NCBI GenBank assembly: GCA_963971405.1
Contig: OZ020486.1
Coordinates: 28,233,419 to 28,297,418 of the forward strand
Direction: 5' to 3'
DNA: 64,000 bases
Source: Psococerastis gibbosa
Lineage: Eukaryota > Arthropoda > Insecta > Psocodea > Psocidae
Under the pieces are notes generated by a model. The model did not search any database, was not told the origin of the DNA, and saw only the letters and a program-made list of their open reading frames with translations. The translations under genes and the position numbers were made by a program. Shown in pieces: positions 1 to 10,695 of the stretch. The first letter of the stretch is position 1. Each line of letters starts with the position of its first letter.

Positions 1-824
1 TGGTAATTTCTTGAACCTACAACCTACAAGTCCTGGTTATTATTTTTGCCACCTATAGGTTACACCGGTAAGTCCGGAGGAAAACTTTTGAATCTGAATA
101 ATTCGATTCCAAACTTTGGCAATTACTAGTAGTTTTGGTAGCGTAGTATTGTTCCTCTAATACGTTAAGGTAGCAATGAAGAAATGATCACATACAAATG
201 TATCTTGAGGAGATTGATTGCATTACCCCTTTGAATTTTTCGTGTTTGTATTTCGGGGGAGGGGGGGGGGAGGTTTGAACCCCTCGCTACAGCATTATTC
301 GTTTTTATTATAAATCAGTTTGCATGACTGGGACCAATATGTATTAATGAGTATAAAACATTGTTGGTAACAAGTAACAACTACTTTCTACTGATGTTTG
401 ATATTTTTTGGTGTTTTGTTTCCTCTTGAGTGACTTTTGAACGTAAAGAAATATTCTACAATATCTTCAGAAATTAAATTTTCAATTGAATAATCGTATA
501 GGCTAAGAGTACCTACTCAAGATATGGAAGGGCAATTGCAAAATTCCAACAATTTAGCAATAATTTCAGTTTCATGTCTGATTTCTTACACCTTTAACAC
601 CTATGAGGTTTCTCTCTTATGGTTGTCTGTTAATCGCTAATTAAACGTAGAATACTGACTTGTGCTCGTAATCATCGTTGCATTTACATGCGCATAACCT
701 TTAACAATGCTTATCATGGGTTTTAATGTACAAATGATGTATCCTCTGTACTGTGCCTTAAGAAAAAATTGGAGTACTCCCTTTTTTCATGCAAAGTCGA
801 TTTTAACAGGAAATATTGATCGTA
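1..824. other. No gene recognised
   Basis: AT-rich; one G tract at about 256-271. Nothing coding seen. Confidence 0.5.
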
Positions 825-995
825 CAGGAGCCTGATCATGGCGATTATAATACCGGTATTTATTTAATCCCCTGGTATTAAAAATGTAAACAAGATAATT
901 TTATAATGGAAAGTGCTATTAAAATTTGTTTGTTTACATTTTTAATACCAGGGGATTAAATAAATACCTGTATTATAATCGCCATGATCAGGCTG
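825..995. mobile_element. Foldback MITE, TA-flanked (Tc1/mariner-like)
   Basis: The two arms are inverted repeats of about 65 bp (CCTGATCATGGCGATTATAA outward in both), with a short spacer. TA dinucleotides at 823-824 and 996-997 fit a TA target duplication, and termini start CAG. Related sequence occurs at 58105-58226, and a weaker fragment at about 57450-57545. No coding capacity. Confidence 0.75.
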
Positions 996-997
996 TA

Positions 998-2814
998 GCC
1001 ATAATTATTCTTGAAAAATTGCCAGAAATGCTCCTACACATTTTGATGTATGTAGGTATATGACATGTCGACTCCACTAACACCAATAATTATTGGCGAC
1101 AGTTCGCGTGAACTCAAACTCCAACTCCAAATCCAATTCAAATTCATTAATTGTGGTCATTCATTGTTAAAAAGGACTCAGAAAACTTTCTTCTGTTTGC
1201 CCTGATATTTTTGGACAACTGTACCATTGATATTTCGTGAGATTCTAAATTTTTAGATTCATATGGCTTTTCCCCCTACGATGGTTTAAAATTAAAAAAA
1301 CAAAACTGAAAAGTAAATCTAAATTAGAGAAGCAGCTTTCGTTTTTTTCTACTGTATGGACCAGAATGTATAAATATGATGTAGATGTAGATGTAGATGT
1401 ATGATCTTGAGTCGAGACCCAGACCACAATGAGGTTCTGTAGGGACAGTTTTGGTCACTAGGTTCGCTGACGACAAACCGATATCCATATTATTCAAAAT
1501 GGCCGCCGTTTGCATGTGAAAACTAAGCTCTTAGCATCTAATTAATTCTTTTAATATTTTTTATAATATTTTTACTATGCCTGGACCTTATTTCGCTGCA
1601 TATAATTTAATAGCCTATATACAGTATATTCTCCATGATTTATAGAAAAATATCACTTTAAAATAATACATCAATAAAATAATTTTAAAATATTATTGAG
1701 GCTTATGGAAAAATCAACGCTTTGATATCATTGCAAATGGTGCTGCCATCTACAAAATGACGCCACAAATAAACCTCATTACGGCCCCCTATCTTATAAA
1801 ATATATGATACGTATGTACAATGCATAGCCTATATTGTAAAATATGTATTACACATCTCCGTTGGATATGGACTTTTTATCACCCTACAGTAGCTACCTA
1901 TAGATTAAAATATTGTTATATTGGTAGTTGGTACCAATCAAGGCATATTTTTAAATATCTAACAGCACCTAAGTTGTAACAAAATTAAAACTGACTGTAG
2001 TAACACATAAATGTGTATTGTCTACTGGGTATAAAGGCTGAACCAAAACTCGAAACACACATTAGAATATGTCATATAAAAATATAATTGGCACAATGCA
2101 CATACGATAACAATACCTGCATTACGAGCATTACAATCTACATACTAAACAAAAAACAAAATACATTACTGTACCTATCAAAGATAAACTTAACTAACTT
2201 TTTTTTACTGGAACTTTATAAAAATACTTGACCAGTACGGTACCATACTCAACCTATTTTCATTGTAACTTAACATTTAGTGTCATAATCTCATAATTAA
2301 TGTTGTTAAACAGGAAGCCTGTTCAGTATTTAGCATTGAACTTATTGCAATGACCGGAATTCATTAGATAAAAGACAAAAAGTGCGGTGGAATCTTCGAT
2401 CACAGGCATCTTATATAAATAACTAAGAAATTAGCCAGCAATTACTATACAAAAGAACGCCTCGATTAATGTTAATTGGCGATTATTTAATTCCTTTATC
2501 TTAATGTAACTGTACATTAGAAGAAGTTCTTGCAGGTTAGGAGCCAAGAGAAATATGTGTTACATACAGCAGAACCTACAGTACATCTGGGTTTCCTCAA
2601 TTTTCATGCAACCAAATTTTAGAAGGGAAATTAATCAATGACTGTAATTCGGGGTGCCTTCCTTCTTAGTTTGATTAATACGTTTAGGGGGCTATTTTAA
2701 TTAACTAAATTATTTTATGATCTATAATTTTATAGAAATCGGCCTACCCATATGGGCCTATTGAACTTTACCCTGCCAACGACCCCTTCGGTTTTTTTTG
2801 AAAATATTGGTATT
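998..2814. other. No gene recognised
   Basis: AT-rich, with a short GATGTA microsatellite at 1380-1401. Open frames here are short and unconvincing. Confidence 0.5.
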
Positions 2815-2822
2815 GTTCCCGA

Positions 2823-3154
2823 CAAGGCCGTAGCCAATGGAGGGGGGGGGGGCGCAGCGGCGATATCGTAACCGATGAGGTTTTACCGCTTTTGCTTTTG
2901 CTAGTTGAAAACTTATACCAATACCCCGACTTGGGCTTGTGAAATACCAAGCCCAAAGTCAATTTGTGGTTCATGGGTTCATGGGGGTTCAAACCACCCC
3001 CACCCCCCCCCCCCCCCGAAATGAAATGAAATGGCTTGACACTAGATAGAATCGGATTTTGAGGGGGAAAATAAAAACCAATAGGGTGTGTAATATCCAA
3101 TGAAATTTCTAACCCCCCCCCCCCCCCCGAAAAAAAATCCTGACTATGGCCTTG
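2823..3154. mobile_element. hAT-like MITE with perfect 8-bp target duplication
   Basis: The direct repeat GTTCCCGA occurs at 2815-2822 and 3155-3162. Between them the ends are imperfect inverted repeats, CAAGGCCGTAGCCA at left and, reading inward, CAAGGCCATAGTCA at right. The 332-bp interior has G and C homopolymers next to the ends and no transposase. An 8-bp duplication is diagnostic of hAT-type insertion. Confidence 0.8.
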
Positions 3155-3162
3155 GTTCCCGA

Positions 3163-3926
3163 ATTAATTTTTAGACGTTGGCAAACTGGTTCAGTAGGAA
3201 CTCGATGTTAACCCACACCGACTACAAGTGTCAATGGGCAAGCTGAGACATGCTGACATTGTAACATTGCAACAGATGTTAGCTCGACTAAACAAAGTAT
3301 GGTAATGAATCATGGTAGGCTACATTATAGGTTCAGACCTAAATTTTAAGTTTACCTATTACAGTCATTGGGCATGTTCATTTCCGCGGCAGAAATATAA
3401 GATAGTTAGGCTCCCGGTAGGTACCGTACTGCACCTAGAGTCTTAAGGTGGGCCCCACTATCGTTTCTAAAGTCACAGTAAGTAATACTGCGCGGCACCG
3501 CCATGCATTTGAATATGGCTTCGTCATGAGCCTTATTTAGGAGAGATGGGAAATTCGAGCGCGGCATTTTTTTTTAACCCTGGGCCGAAACGATGCCGTT
3601 TCCTATGACCAGTCATTGAAGAAGCGTATCAGGTAGCCTCGGAATTAAAAAAATATTTTTGTCGCTCTAATGTCCCAACTGCCCCGTATACAACTCAAGG
3701 CACCGCCATGCATTGGTAGATGCTGGTGCCATCCAGTATACCTTACCGAGACTTTACAAACGATTGTGGGACCCGTTTGAAATGTGTCCGCCAAGCTGAC
3801 TAACAGATTCCGAGTTGGGTCCTTTTATGGCTATGATTAATATCGCAACATGGAAACTATTAGTAAGCCTTACTTCAATGTGCATACGGACATTATTAGC
3901 ACGGATCCTTATTAGACGATGTCATG
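3163..3926 (-). other. Downstream flank of pro-resilin
   Basis: Should hold the 3' UTR. I found no canonical AATAAA on the minus strand within this stretch, so the transcript end is unresolved. Confidence 0.4.
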
Positions 3927-6900
3927 TCAATATCGGTAGCCGGTCTCGTCTTGCACCTGCCCTTGCCCTTGGTTGCCGGGTGGGGGTGGAGGTGAATAGC
4001 CGCCCGAGTTTTGGGTAGTCAATGCGTTGAAATTATCTGTAAGGAGAATACAGCAATTGCAATAAAGAAATCTATTGATGGCATTCAAAACATAAATTTT
4101 TATATTTTTAGATATTTCCAGAAGTGGATCGATTCCATTCCCATAGCCAGCAATTCGTTCACTTTGAAATTTAAAGGATTTGCTTCAAGTCGGTCGTTGT
4201 GTTTTCAGCTCTTTCATGAATAATCCCCCATACGAGCATAACTTAGGAACACAATTTAATCATACATCATACTATTTCGTATTTTCTAACCAGGCAAAAA
4301 TGATAGCCTTACCTGATGATGGAGCTAGAGTCGGTTGTGATTGTGCATACTGGTAGCCTTCCGCACTGCCTCCTCCCGACTGAAAATCACGAGAAAACAA
4401 TTTAGAAACCAAAAAGAACAAAATCAAATATAAGTAAGATATAGATTGCTATTGTACAATGACATCAGGACCGATACGAATATTGCACCGATAGCTTACA
4501 TGCCAGCAGGATGCTAGAAATAACCTTTTATGTCTTATTTAGCTCTATATCGGTCTCACCAATAAGTGGTACCTATATAGATTCGTATATAGCCATTATT
4601 TGATGATAATGCAACATCGACAATATAAAAGCCTAGAGTTGGCAATGTAGGGATTCTAGCTACACTGTACGCCATTAATGACCACCTGACTGATACCCGA
4701 GACGAATTAATAAAAAGAAGTAAAACTATTTACTTTACAAATTTGCAGCATATGCTTCAGAAGTAGAAGGTTATACACTGGAAACATTACTAATTTTTGT
4801 AACTTCCACTGATTGTACCTACATTATGAGCATTATAAAGGTACGGTAGTCGGTACTCACTTGGCTGCCGCTTGCGCTGTAGGCTCCAGAGTTACTTCTT
4901 TGTTGTCCAGGGGAAGGACTATTTTCACCTGAAATTTGGGTTAAAGTCATTGGTTATTCTAACACAACCTGCCGTCATTAATTAAGACCATACTTCCCAT
5001 CTATCTTCCTATCTGTCTTCCTATCTATCTTCCTATCTATCTACCCCGTTTATAGTAGGCGGTTGCGGGAGCGGGTCTGATGTAAAGTAAACATAGGGTA
5101 AGCTTGTCATTCGTTGTTTACATTGGGCAAAGTGTTTCCTTCTTATGAACCATGAGAATCACGTCATTAAAAGAGACTACGTTCTGTGTAAATAAACAAA
5201 CCACAAGCTTTTCTTTTGTTCATTTTACACCAGTGACCAGATCCGCTCCCGCAAGCGCCTGCTATAAAATACCTCATTAACAGAAGCAGTAACCACTTAT
5301 TTAAAACAGCCTTTCTACAATCTATAATCTATTGAGGCCAATGATTCGTTTTCCTGTTAAGGTGCCCATTCCACCGACCGGCTAGGGCTATTTAGTATTT
5401 ACAAAAACGGTGACGTGGTAGCAGACATTCAAGACTTTCCATCAAGGTTTCCATCGATCTCGCATTGCAGAATGCAAATGACATTGACGGAAATGTTTGT
5501 TTTTCTTTTTATAGAAATCTATTAAAATGTTTGTAATTAACATATCCCATGAAGCCATTTTTTAATTTTAGTTTCTTTGTTTGTGATTTTACTCTATGAT
5601 CATTGATCAATTTTAACTATGACATAGAGGAAAACAAACATTTCATTTGCATTCTGCAATGCGAGATCGGTGGAATCGCCACCTAAGTCTTGAATGTCTG
5701 CTACCACGTCACCGTTTTTGTAAATAGCCCTAGCCGGTCGGTGGAATGGGCGCCTAAGGGTGGGTCCCAATATCGCCTGAAAAGTCTCGGGAAGGAGTAC
5801 AGAACGACATGCTCGTAGGTATGGATTTTTTTTTTGGGGGGGGGGGTTATGGTTATTAGGGAGGGGGCTTAAGCCTGAGCTAACGAGTTCATTGTATTTT
5901 TGGTAGTTTAGCTAATATGCCATTAATTTTGACAGAGGGGTTTAAACCCCTTAACCTCCCTCACCTACGTGTCTGCATGCGTGCCGTGCAGTATTCGTCA
6001 CTGCGATAGTGGGAAGTACCCCAAGTATTCGATGAATGCTTGAGTAAACTGGTCCTCAATTGTTTGCTGAGCGCTCTACAGCATTCGTACACAATTTATA
6101 TGTCGTCTGTCACTATCTATTTTTTTAATTTATTTTTTTAGGAAGAATATTGCTTCTTTCTTAGTATATAGTACCGTATCTAATTTAAAACTTTACCTTG
6201 AGAAGATGGTTTTGCTTCCCCGTTGTACTTAATTTGCGGACGGAAGCCTTTGCTGTCCGCCTGGTAGTCCACGACTTGCGTCCGTCCGTCCGGAAGAAGG
6301 ACGTTGTACTGTCCCTGAGCCGACCCGCCATCTCGACGCTCCGACTGACCGAACTGTGTCCCGAACGATTCATCATTTACTTTGTAATTGAATTCATACT
6401 GCGCTTGTTCGTTCTGTCAATAAAAATGCATGCCATGTTTAGAGCTAATAATTGTATTGAATGTAATACTAGAAGAAGTGCAGTTAATAATCCACCAACG
6501 CAGTCGATCTGACTCCCTGTTCTATATCTTATTCACCGGCAAGCCATGAGGACAAACTGTTCAACTCAAACTGCTTCACTAGAAAGTTTAAAAAAAAAAA
6601 CATTTAACTTTGAAGTGAAAATTATAATTATTGTTACTTACAGAACTAGCATCATTGCTTCCTCTTCCTCCTTGAGGACCTGTAAATTAAAAAAAAAATG
6701 TAATGTAATCATTCTCAATGTTAGTTCAAAGAAGAAGAAGAAGTTAATGTATAGCAGAACAAGTCTAACACCCTTTGTAGGGGTGACGGCGATAAATTCT
6801 TCAGGAGTAGAAGACACTCCGAGTTTACTGGGTATCATGGTCTCGTTGGAATTGTTTTTCCAAGATGCTTCGTACTCGTAGCTCGCCATGGCCTTTATTA

Positions 6901-8479
6901 ACATGGATACCGGTAAAAAATTAATTTTTACTTATTTCTTAAATTAAAGACATGGAAAAATAAACTGAAACGGGATTCGAACCCAAAACTCCACTTTGCC
7001 AGGATGGATGGTATGCTGACTACTGCCCCAATCCGTTCTTAAGTAATTCGGTGGATCGTTCGTAACATTTCACTTAATACCTTTTTTTACAAGCTACATA
7101 CTGAACGTTAAGTTCACTAACTCAATAAATGGATATATTCATATATTGTACTTTATTGCTTACCACCTCGAGGGTAGCCCTGCTGATCATTGTAACCTTG
7201 TCCAGACGCACCACCCTGCTGAGATGAAGCACTGCTTCCTCTTGGATTACTTTGCTGGCCTTGAAAATTCGTTTGAGACGAAGGGGCTCCAGGATAATTG
7301 GCAGTTGATGAGGGCCTGAAAGAAGCAGGGGTATTCTGGGAGTTTTGTTGACCAGGTTGCCCAGATGATCCAAAAGATGACGAAGGTGGTCCATATGACG
7401 GGGAAGGTTGACTACTTTGATTCGGAGGAAAGGAAGCTGTAGTAGATGAAAACGAGGGTTGGGTGGTGGAGCCCGTTTGCGGACCTGATGAGGGGGGTTT
7501 CGGTGGTCCATACGAGTTAGTGGGTGGGGATGGTGGCTGTGGAGGACCGTACGAACCGGAAGGGGTTGAAGCACTTCCTAAGGAATTTCCGTTGGAAAAA
7601 CCAGGGGGAGCATAGGGAGGGCTTTGACTATTGTACCCTGATTGCTGCTGTCCACTCTGTCCTCGAGTAGGTGGAGATGGAGGTGCCAAAGAGCCTTGTA
7701 AGTTGTTATTTGGAACATTTCTGTTAGGAGGGCCATAGTTAGACTGTGGCGTTGATTGTGATGGTGCTTGGTACTCATTTCGGGCATTGCTGTTTGACGG
7801 CTGTTGGCCGGCTGGGTAGTCTCTCTGAGGGGAGTAAGAGCCAGAAGGAGGTTGTCGACTCGCGGATGGAGGGCCGTAAGCCGCAGATGGTTGCTGAGGT
7901 TGTCGGCTCTGAGGGTTGTACGAATCGAAAGGTTGCTGGCTCTGTGCATTGTTGGATGCCGCAGATGCATCTGTTGGTCTTTGAGGAGCATTTCCATTAT
8001 AGTTGGGAGAAGGAGAGGATGGAGTTTGGTTTTGACCATTAGAGTTTGGAGCTCCATACGACGGAGATGGCGCCGATGGGGATGGGTTTGGACTGTTAGA
8101 GCTACCAAATGAAGGACCTTGTGAAGGTGGACCGTACGCCTGTGATGGCGTGTTGTAGCTTCCTGATCCAGCTGGGGTTGTTGGAAATTGATTGTAATTG
8201 TCCGGTGGTGAGCTTGCAGCCCGATTTGGAGGTCCATACGAATTAGATGGTGGCAAGTAGCTGTTAACGGGAGGCTCGGGTTTTGCAGAAGCCGCCGTTA
8301 TAACCAAAATTATTCCCACCACCTGGAACAGTAAATTAAAATGTTATTTTAACATTTATTTAAGATATTTTGGGATGGTTGGATGCGGAAAACGAATTGC
8401 TGACTAAATTCTTGTATATTCAAAGCATAGTAACAAAAATACATACCCTTGAAAATAATACTTTACATACCTTTAACAT
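3927..8479 (-). CDS. resilin: Pro-resilin, seven coding exons
   Basis: Coding exons, in minus-strand order: 8471-8479, 7164-8322, 6642-6679, 6197-6413, 4861-4928, 4313-4379, 3927-4036. All introns are GT-AG, phases agree at every junction, and the sum is 1668 nt (555 residues plus TGA). Residues 1-16 (MLKVVGIILVITAASA) form a signal peptide, followed by KPEPPVNSYLPPSNSYGPP, which closely resembles the mature N-terminus of insect resilin. Residues about 17-390 are a disordered elastomer rich in Pro, Ser, Gln, Asn and Tyr with seven YGPP and one YGAP. Residues about 408-470, in exon 4, form the RR chitin-binding domain (QYEFNYKV..., GQYNVLLPDGRTQVVDYQAD, GFRPQIKY). The tail is Gly/Pro/Gln-rich and ends ETGYRY, as in resilins. 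Known family role: secreted cuticle rubber, cross-linked through tyrosines and anchored to chitin. The start at 8479 is chosen because an in-frame ATG at 8521 lies upstream of the predicted transcription start. Repeats are YGPP-type rather than the fly YGAPGGG type. Confidence 0.93.
5049..5268. mobile_element. Foldback MITE in pro-resilin intron 4
   Basis: The inverted ends are TTTATAGTAGGCGGTTGCGG at left and, inward from the right, TTTATAGCAGGCGCTTGCGG; similarity continues to about 35 bp. The interior is AT-rich and has no open frame of note. The superfamily is not clear. Confidence 0.65.
5361..5754. mobile_element. Nested PIF/Harbinger-like foldback MITE, copy 1
   Basis: TAA lies immediately on both sides (5358-5360 and 5755-5757), the target duplication expected for PIF/Harbinger. 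Termini are GGTGCCCATTCCACCGACC and its inverted partner. An outer palindrome (to CATTCAAGACTT) encloses an inner inverted repeat (TTTCCATCGATCTCGCATTG). A second copy with the same two-tier layout is at 45874-46261 in opposite orientation. Inside pro-resilin intron 4. Confidence 0.75.
6966..7041 (-). repeat. tRNA-like sequence, probable SINE head or tRNA relic
   Basis: A perfect RNA polymerase III B box, GGTTCGAATCC, lies at 6983-6973 on the minus strand, with an A-box-like GGGGCAGTAGTCAGC about 45 nt upstream. The T arm pairs GGG/CCC around TTCGAAT, but I cannot fold a full acceptor stem, so a working tRNA gene is unlikely. It sits in pro-resilin intron 2. Confidence 0.5.
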
Positions 8480-8510
8480 TTTGGTGGTGGTTGATAGAGA
8501 ATCCAGTAAT

Positions 8511-8546
8511 GAATGATTCATTGTCTGTGTGGGTGTAGTATTTATA
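8511..8546 (-). promoter_or_regulatory. Core promoter of the pro-resilin gene
   Basis: On the minus strand TATAAATA occupies 8546-8539. A TCATTC initiator-like sequence at 8516-8511 puts its A (8514) 32 nt downstream of the TATA start, the usual spacing. The implied 5' leader is about 35 nt before the ATG at 8479. The start site is inferred, not measured. Confidence 0.7.
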
Positions 8547-9390
8547 GGTGGTTTTTATTAGCATTATCGTTTAATCGAGTAGTCTCACAATTAACCCCAC
8601 TATCGGATGCAAACAAAGAATTTCTCCTATAGTCCGCTGTATTGAGATCAATCGTGTCGGGTGCAATGTCACGTGATAAATACCTCTAATTGGCATCCTT
8701 TCGTTGCGTATCTATCACCTCAACATCTCTTAGGTAGGTAAACGTTAACGCTTAAGGGTTTATGTTCCCATTCAACTTCCATACACTGCGGTGAATACCA
8801 GAAGTATCTACCAAATTAATAATTGACAAGTGACGCCTCTTTAAAACATCCTTTTATATTCACCATGGAATGAATATTCAACTCGAACTGCAACTTTAAG
8901 CTGGAATATTCTAGTAGGTTTTTAATGTAATGTAATGTAATGTAATGTAATGTAATGTTTTTTTCTTTTGGTATAATTAATTAACAATTCTTCTTCACCT
9001 CGTTCATTTTATACTGTATTTAGGTTTAAGGTTCATTTGAAAACTGCTCTAAGTCCTGCTAGAGCCCTATATGTGTCTTATGAGAGACCGCTAGTTACAC
9101 GAAAGTTTGAAACAATTAGCCATCGATAGTAGACCAATGTTCCAAGGACAGTCAGGTTTTAAGAGGGCAAATAACAGTTTTCATAGCACCTAAAGTACTA
9201 ATGTAGCTTATTCTAGTATGCTATCTAGACTTTTATTAACCATATGAAAAGTGGAAATAGTTATTTCTTGAGAATAATACTTACCTAATTATTTGGGTTG
9301 TTACGATAACATCTCACCATGACAATGACAAGTATTAGTAAAAGTATGAATAGGGGGAATGGTGAAAGATCCCTTGGCAGAGGCTAGACA
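8547..9390. other. Upstream flank of pro-resilin
   Basis: No frame or element seen besides the (TAATG)n run. Likely to contain the gene's distal control DNA, but no specific site can be named. Confidence 0.4.
8928..8959. repeat. (TAATG)n microsatellite
   Basis: About six TAATG units with little variation, upstream of the pro-resilin promoter. Confidence 0.85.
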
Positions 9391-9532
9391 TAAATAAATT
9401 AAATAAATAAATATTGACTTGTTTTGTTCTATTACTAAGCCAACCTAGCGGAGTTAGGGCTGTAAAGCCCTCTCTTACACTCAACTAGGAAAGCACGGGA
9501 CCGCCTGCTCTACATGCCCTCCGAAGCATGGC
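9391..9532 (-). mobile_element. tRNA-derived SINE, copy a (body and tail only)
   Basis: Read on the minus strand: CATGCTTCGGAGGGCATGTA..., a segment with GGCTTTACAGCCCTAACTCC, then TTGGCTTAGTAATAGAACAA and a TTTATTTAATTTATTTA tail (9391-9413). The tRNA head is missing, as in a 5'-truncated copy. Its 5' end abuts the Helitron-like relic at 9541. Confidence 0.7.
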
Positions 9533-9540
9533 CATATATA

Positions 9541-9911
9541 TCTAATATATAAAATTTTCATGTCACAATGTTAGTTACCGTACTCCTCCGAAACGGCTTT
9601 ACTGATTTTTACCAAATTTTATATGCGTATTCAGTAGGTCTGAGAATCGGCTACTATCTATTTTTCATACCCTTAAATTTTTGTTTTCATTTCTGGATGA
9701 AATTTTTGTTTTTATTTTTTTATAATGTGGCATTAAAAAATACATACAACCCTAAATTTTTACTTTTTTATCACCAACCCCTATTTTTTTATAGCCATTT
9801 TAGTTATTTAATATTTGATATAATTATGACAAAATAATTTTTTATGCCCAATGCGTGGCCCCGAAGGGGCGAGCTACCACCCGCTGCAGGCGCAAGGGGT
9901 GCGGAACCGCT

Positions 9912-9956
<45 letters not shown>

Positions 9957-9963
9957 CAATACT
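9541..9963 (+). mobile_element. Helitron-like non-autonomous relic
   Basis: It begins TCTAATATATAAAATTTTCA (5' TC as in Helitrons), followed by CTCCTCCGAAACGGCT and GTCTGAGAATCGGCTACTAT, wording I associate with invertebrate rolling-circle repeats. Short hairpins near the 3' side (GGCCCCGAAGGGGC, GCGGAACCGC) precede a (TA)n run and a CTAG at 9962-9965, but the 3' end is not certain. Confidence 0.45.
9914..9955. repeat. (TA)n microsatellite
   Basis: About 20 near-perfect TA units in the tail region of the Helitron-like relic. Confidence 0.9.
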
Positions 9964-9987
9964 AGCAATAACAAACAATTACTGAAA

Positions 9988-10180
9988 TGATGAAGCAGTA
10001 GAATCCGGGATGATCTGGTCGATCTGAAAGAGTACTTCTAAACGTTTCGCCAACATCTGCGGTCAACATCTTCAATGAAACTGCGTAGACTTCACATATT
10101 ATTGTGTCTCAGGCGCAGCTGCTGCTGATGCTACTGCTTTACCAAGTAACTCCAGCCGTGAAAGTATTTTTGTAATTAAA
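9988..10180 (-). repeat. Hammerhead-bearing dispersed repeat, copy 1
   Basis: It opens (plus strand) with ATGATGAAGCAGTAGAATCC. The minus strand at 10075-10044 reads UUGAAGA, U, stem GUUGAC, loop CGCAGAU, stem GUUGGC, GAAAC. Stem II pairs throughout using G-U pairs, but the core C3 is U, so catalysis is doubtful. Ends with TTTTTGTAATTA. Confidence 0.6.
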
Positions 10181-10498
10181 TTAGGGATTCAAGTAGGTAA
10201 CAGTTGGTAACTTTCTGTATGATACACTGTGCAATTAGCCTCGAAAGCCACGAAGGTTATTTATTTATTTATTATTAATCCACTATTACAATTTTTACAA
10301 TTTTGCAATAAATTTTTACAATAAAATTACAATAAAATGATATAAGTACCACAAGGCTACAGTCAGCCCGTGTGCGGTTTCGCTTTTGCATATACATGTA
10401 ATGGATGTAACGGATCATATATATTGTATAGTTTACAGTATGTTTATAATAATGTACGTGCAGACTATTACAGCAAAGGCTGAATATAAATTTAGTTT

Positions 10499-10695
10499 GA
10501 TGAAACATTAACATCCGGGATAGTAGGCCGTGGTCATGCTGGAATAGTGCTTCCAAACGTTTTGCCAACATCTGCGGTCGACATCTTTAGTGGAGCTGCG
10601 TAGACTTCGAAGATTGTAACTGAACGCCCATCATCATCAACCCGGATTCTACTACTTCATCACGTAACTCCGGCCGTGGAAAGCCTTTGTAATTA
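10499..10695 (-). repeat. Hammerhead-bearing dispersed repeat, copy 2
   Basis: Minus strand 10590-10559: CUAAAGA, U, GUCGAC, CGCAGAU, GUUGGC, AAAAC. Two core guanines (G5 and G12) are A, while stem II and the first three pairs of stem I (CCA with UGG) are intact. The other side has GGATTCTACTACTTCATCA. Confidence 0.6.

Larger units (their letters stand above)
4929..6196 (-). other. Pro-resilin intron 4, packed with mobile elements
   Basis: This is the largest intron of the gene (1268 bp). It holds a (CTATCTTC)-like microsatellite at about 4997-5042, a foldback MITE at 5049-5268, a nested PIF-like MITE at 5361-5754, and a G-tract segment at about 5815-5975 whose ends are weakly inverted (CGTAGGT type). 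The other introns are small: 148, 484, 228, 481 and 276 bp. Confidence 0.8.

Noticed and set aside
6966-7041. Functional tRNA gene
   Set aside because: The B box is perfect, but I cannot form a proper acceptor stem or anticodon arm; SINE head or relic fits better.
7746-8112. Plus-strand frames opposite the pro-resilin repeat exon
   Set aside because: Antisense of Pro/Ser/Gln repeats gives Gly/Trp/Leu-rich frames by composition.
7122-8237. Long alternative frames (150 and 219 codons) on the minus strand inside the pro-resilin repeat exon
   Set aside because: They are shadows of the low-complexity coding exon; only the frame with signal peptide, YGPP repeats and matching splice phases is credible.
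8519-8521. Upstream in-frame ATG that would extend pro-resilin by 14 residues
   Set aside because: It lies upstream of the initiator predicted from the TATA box and would bury the signal peptide.
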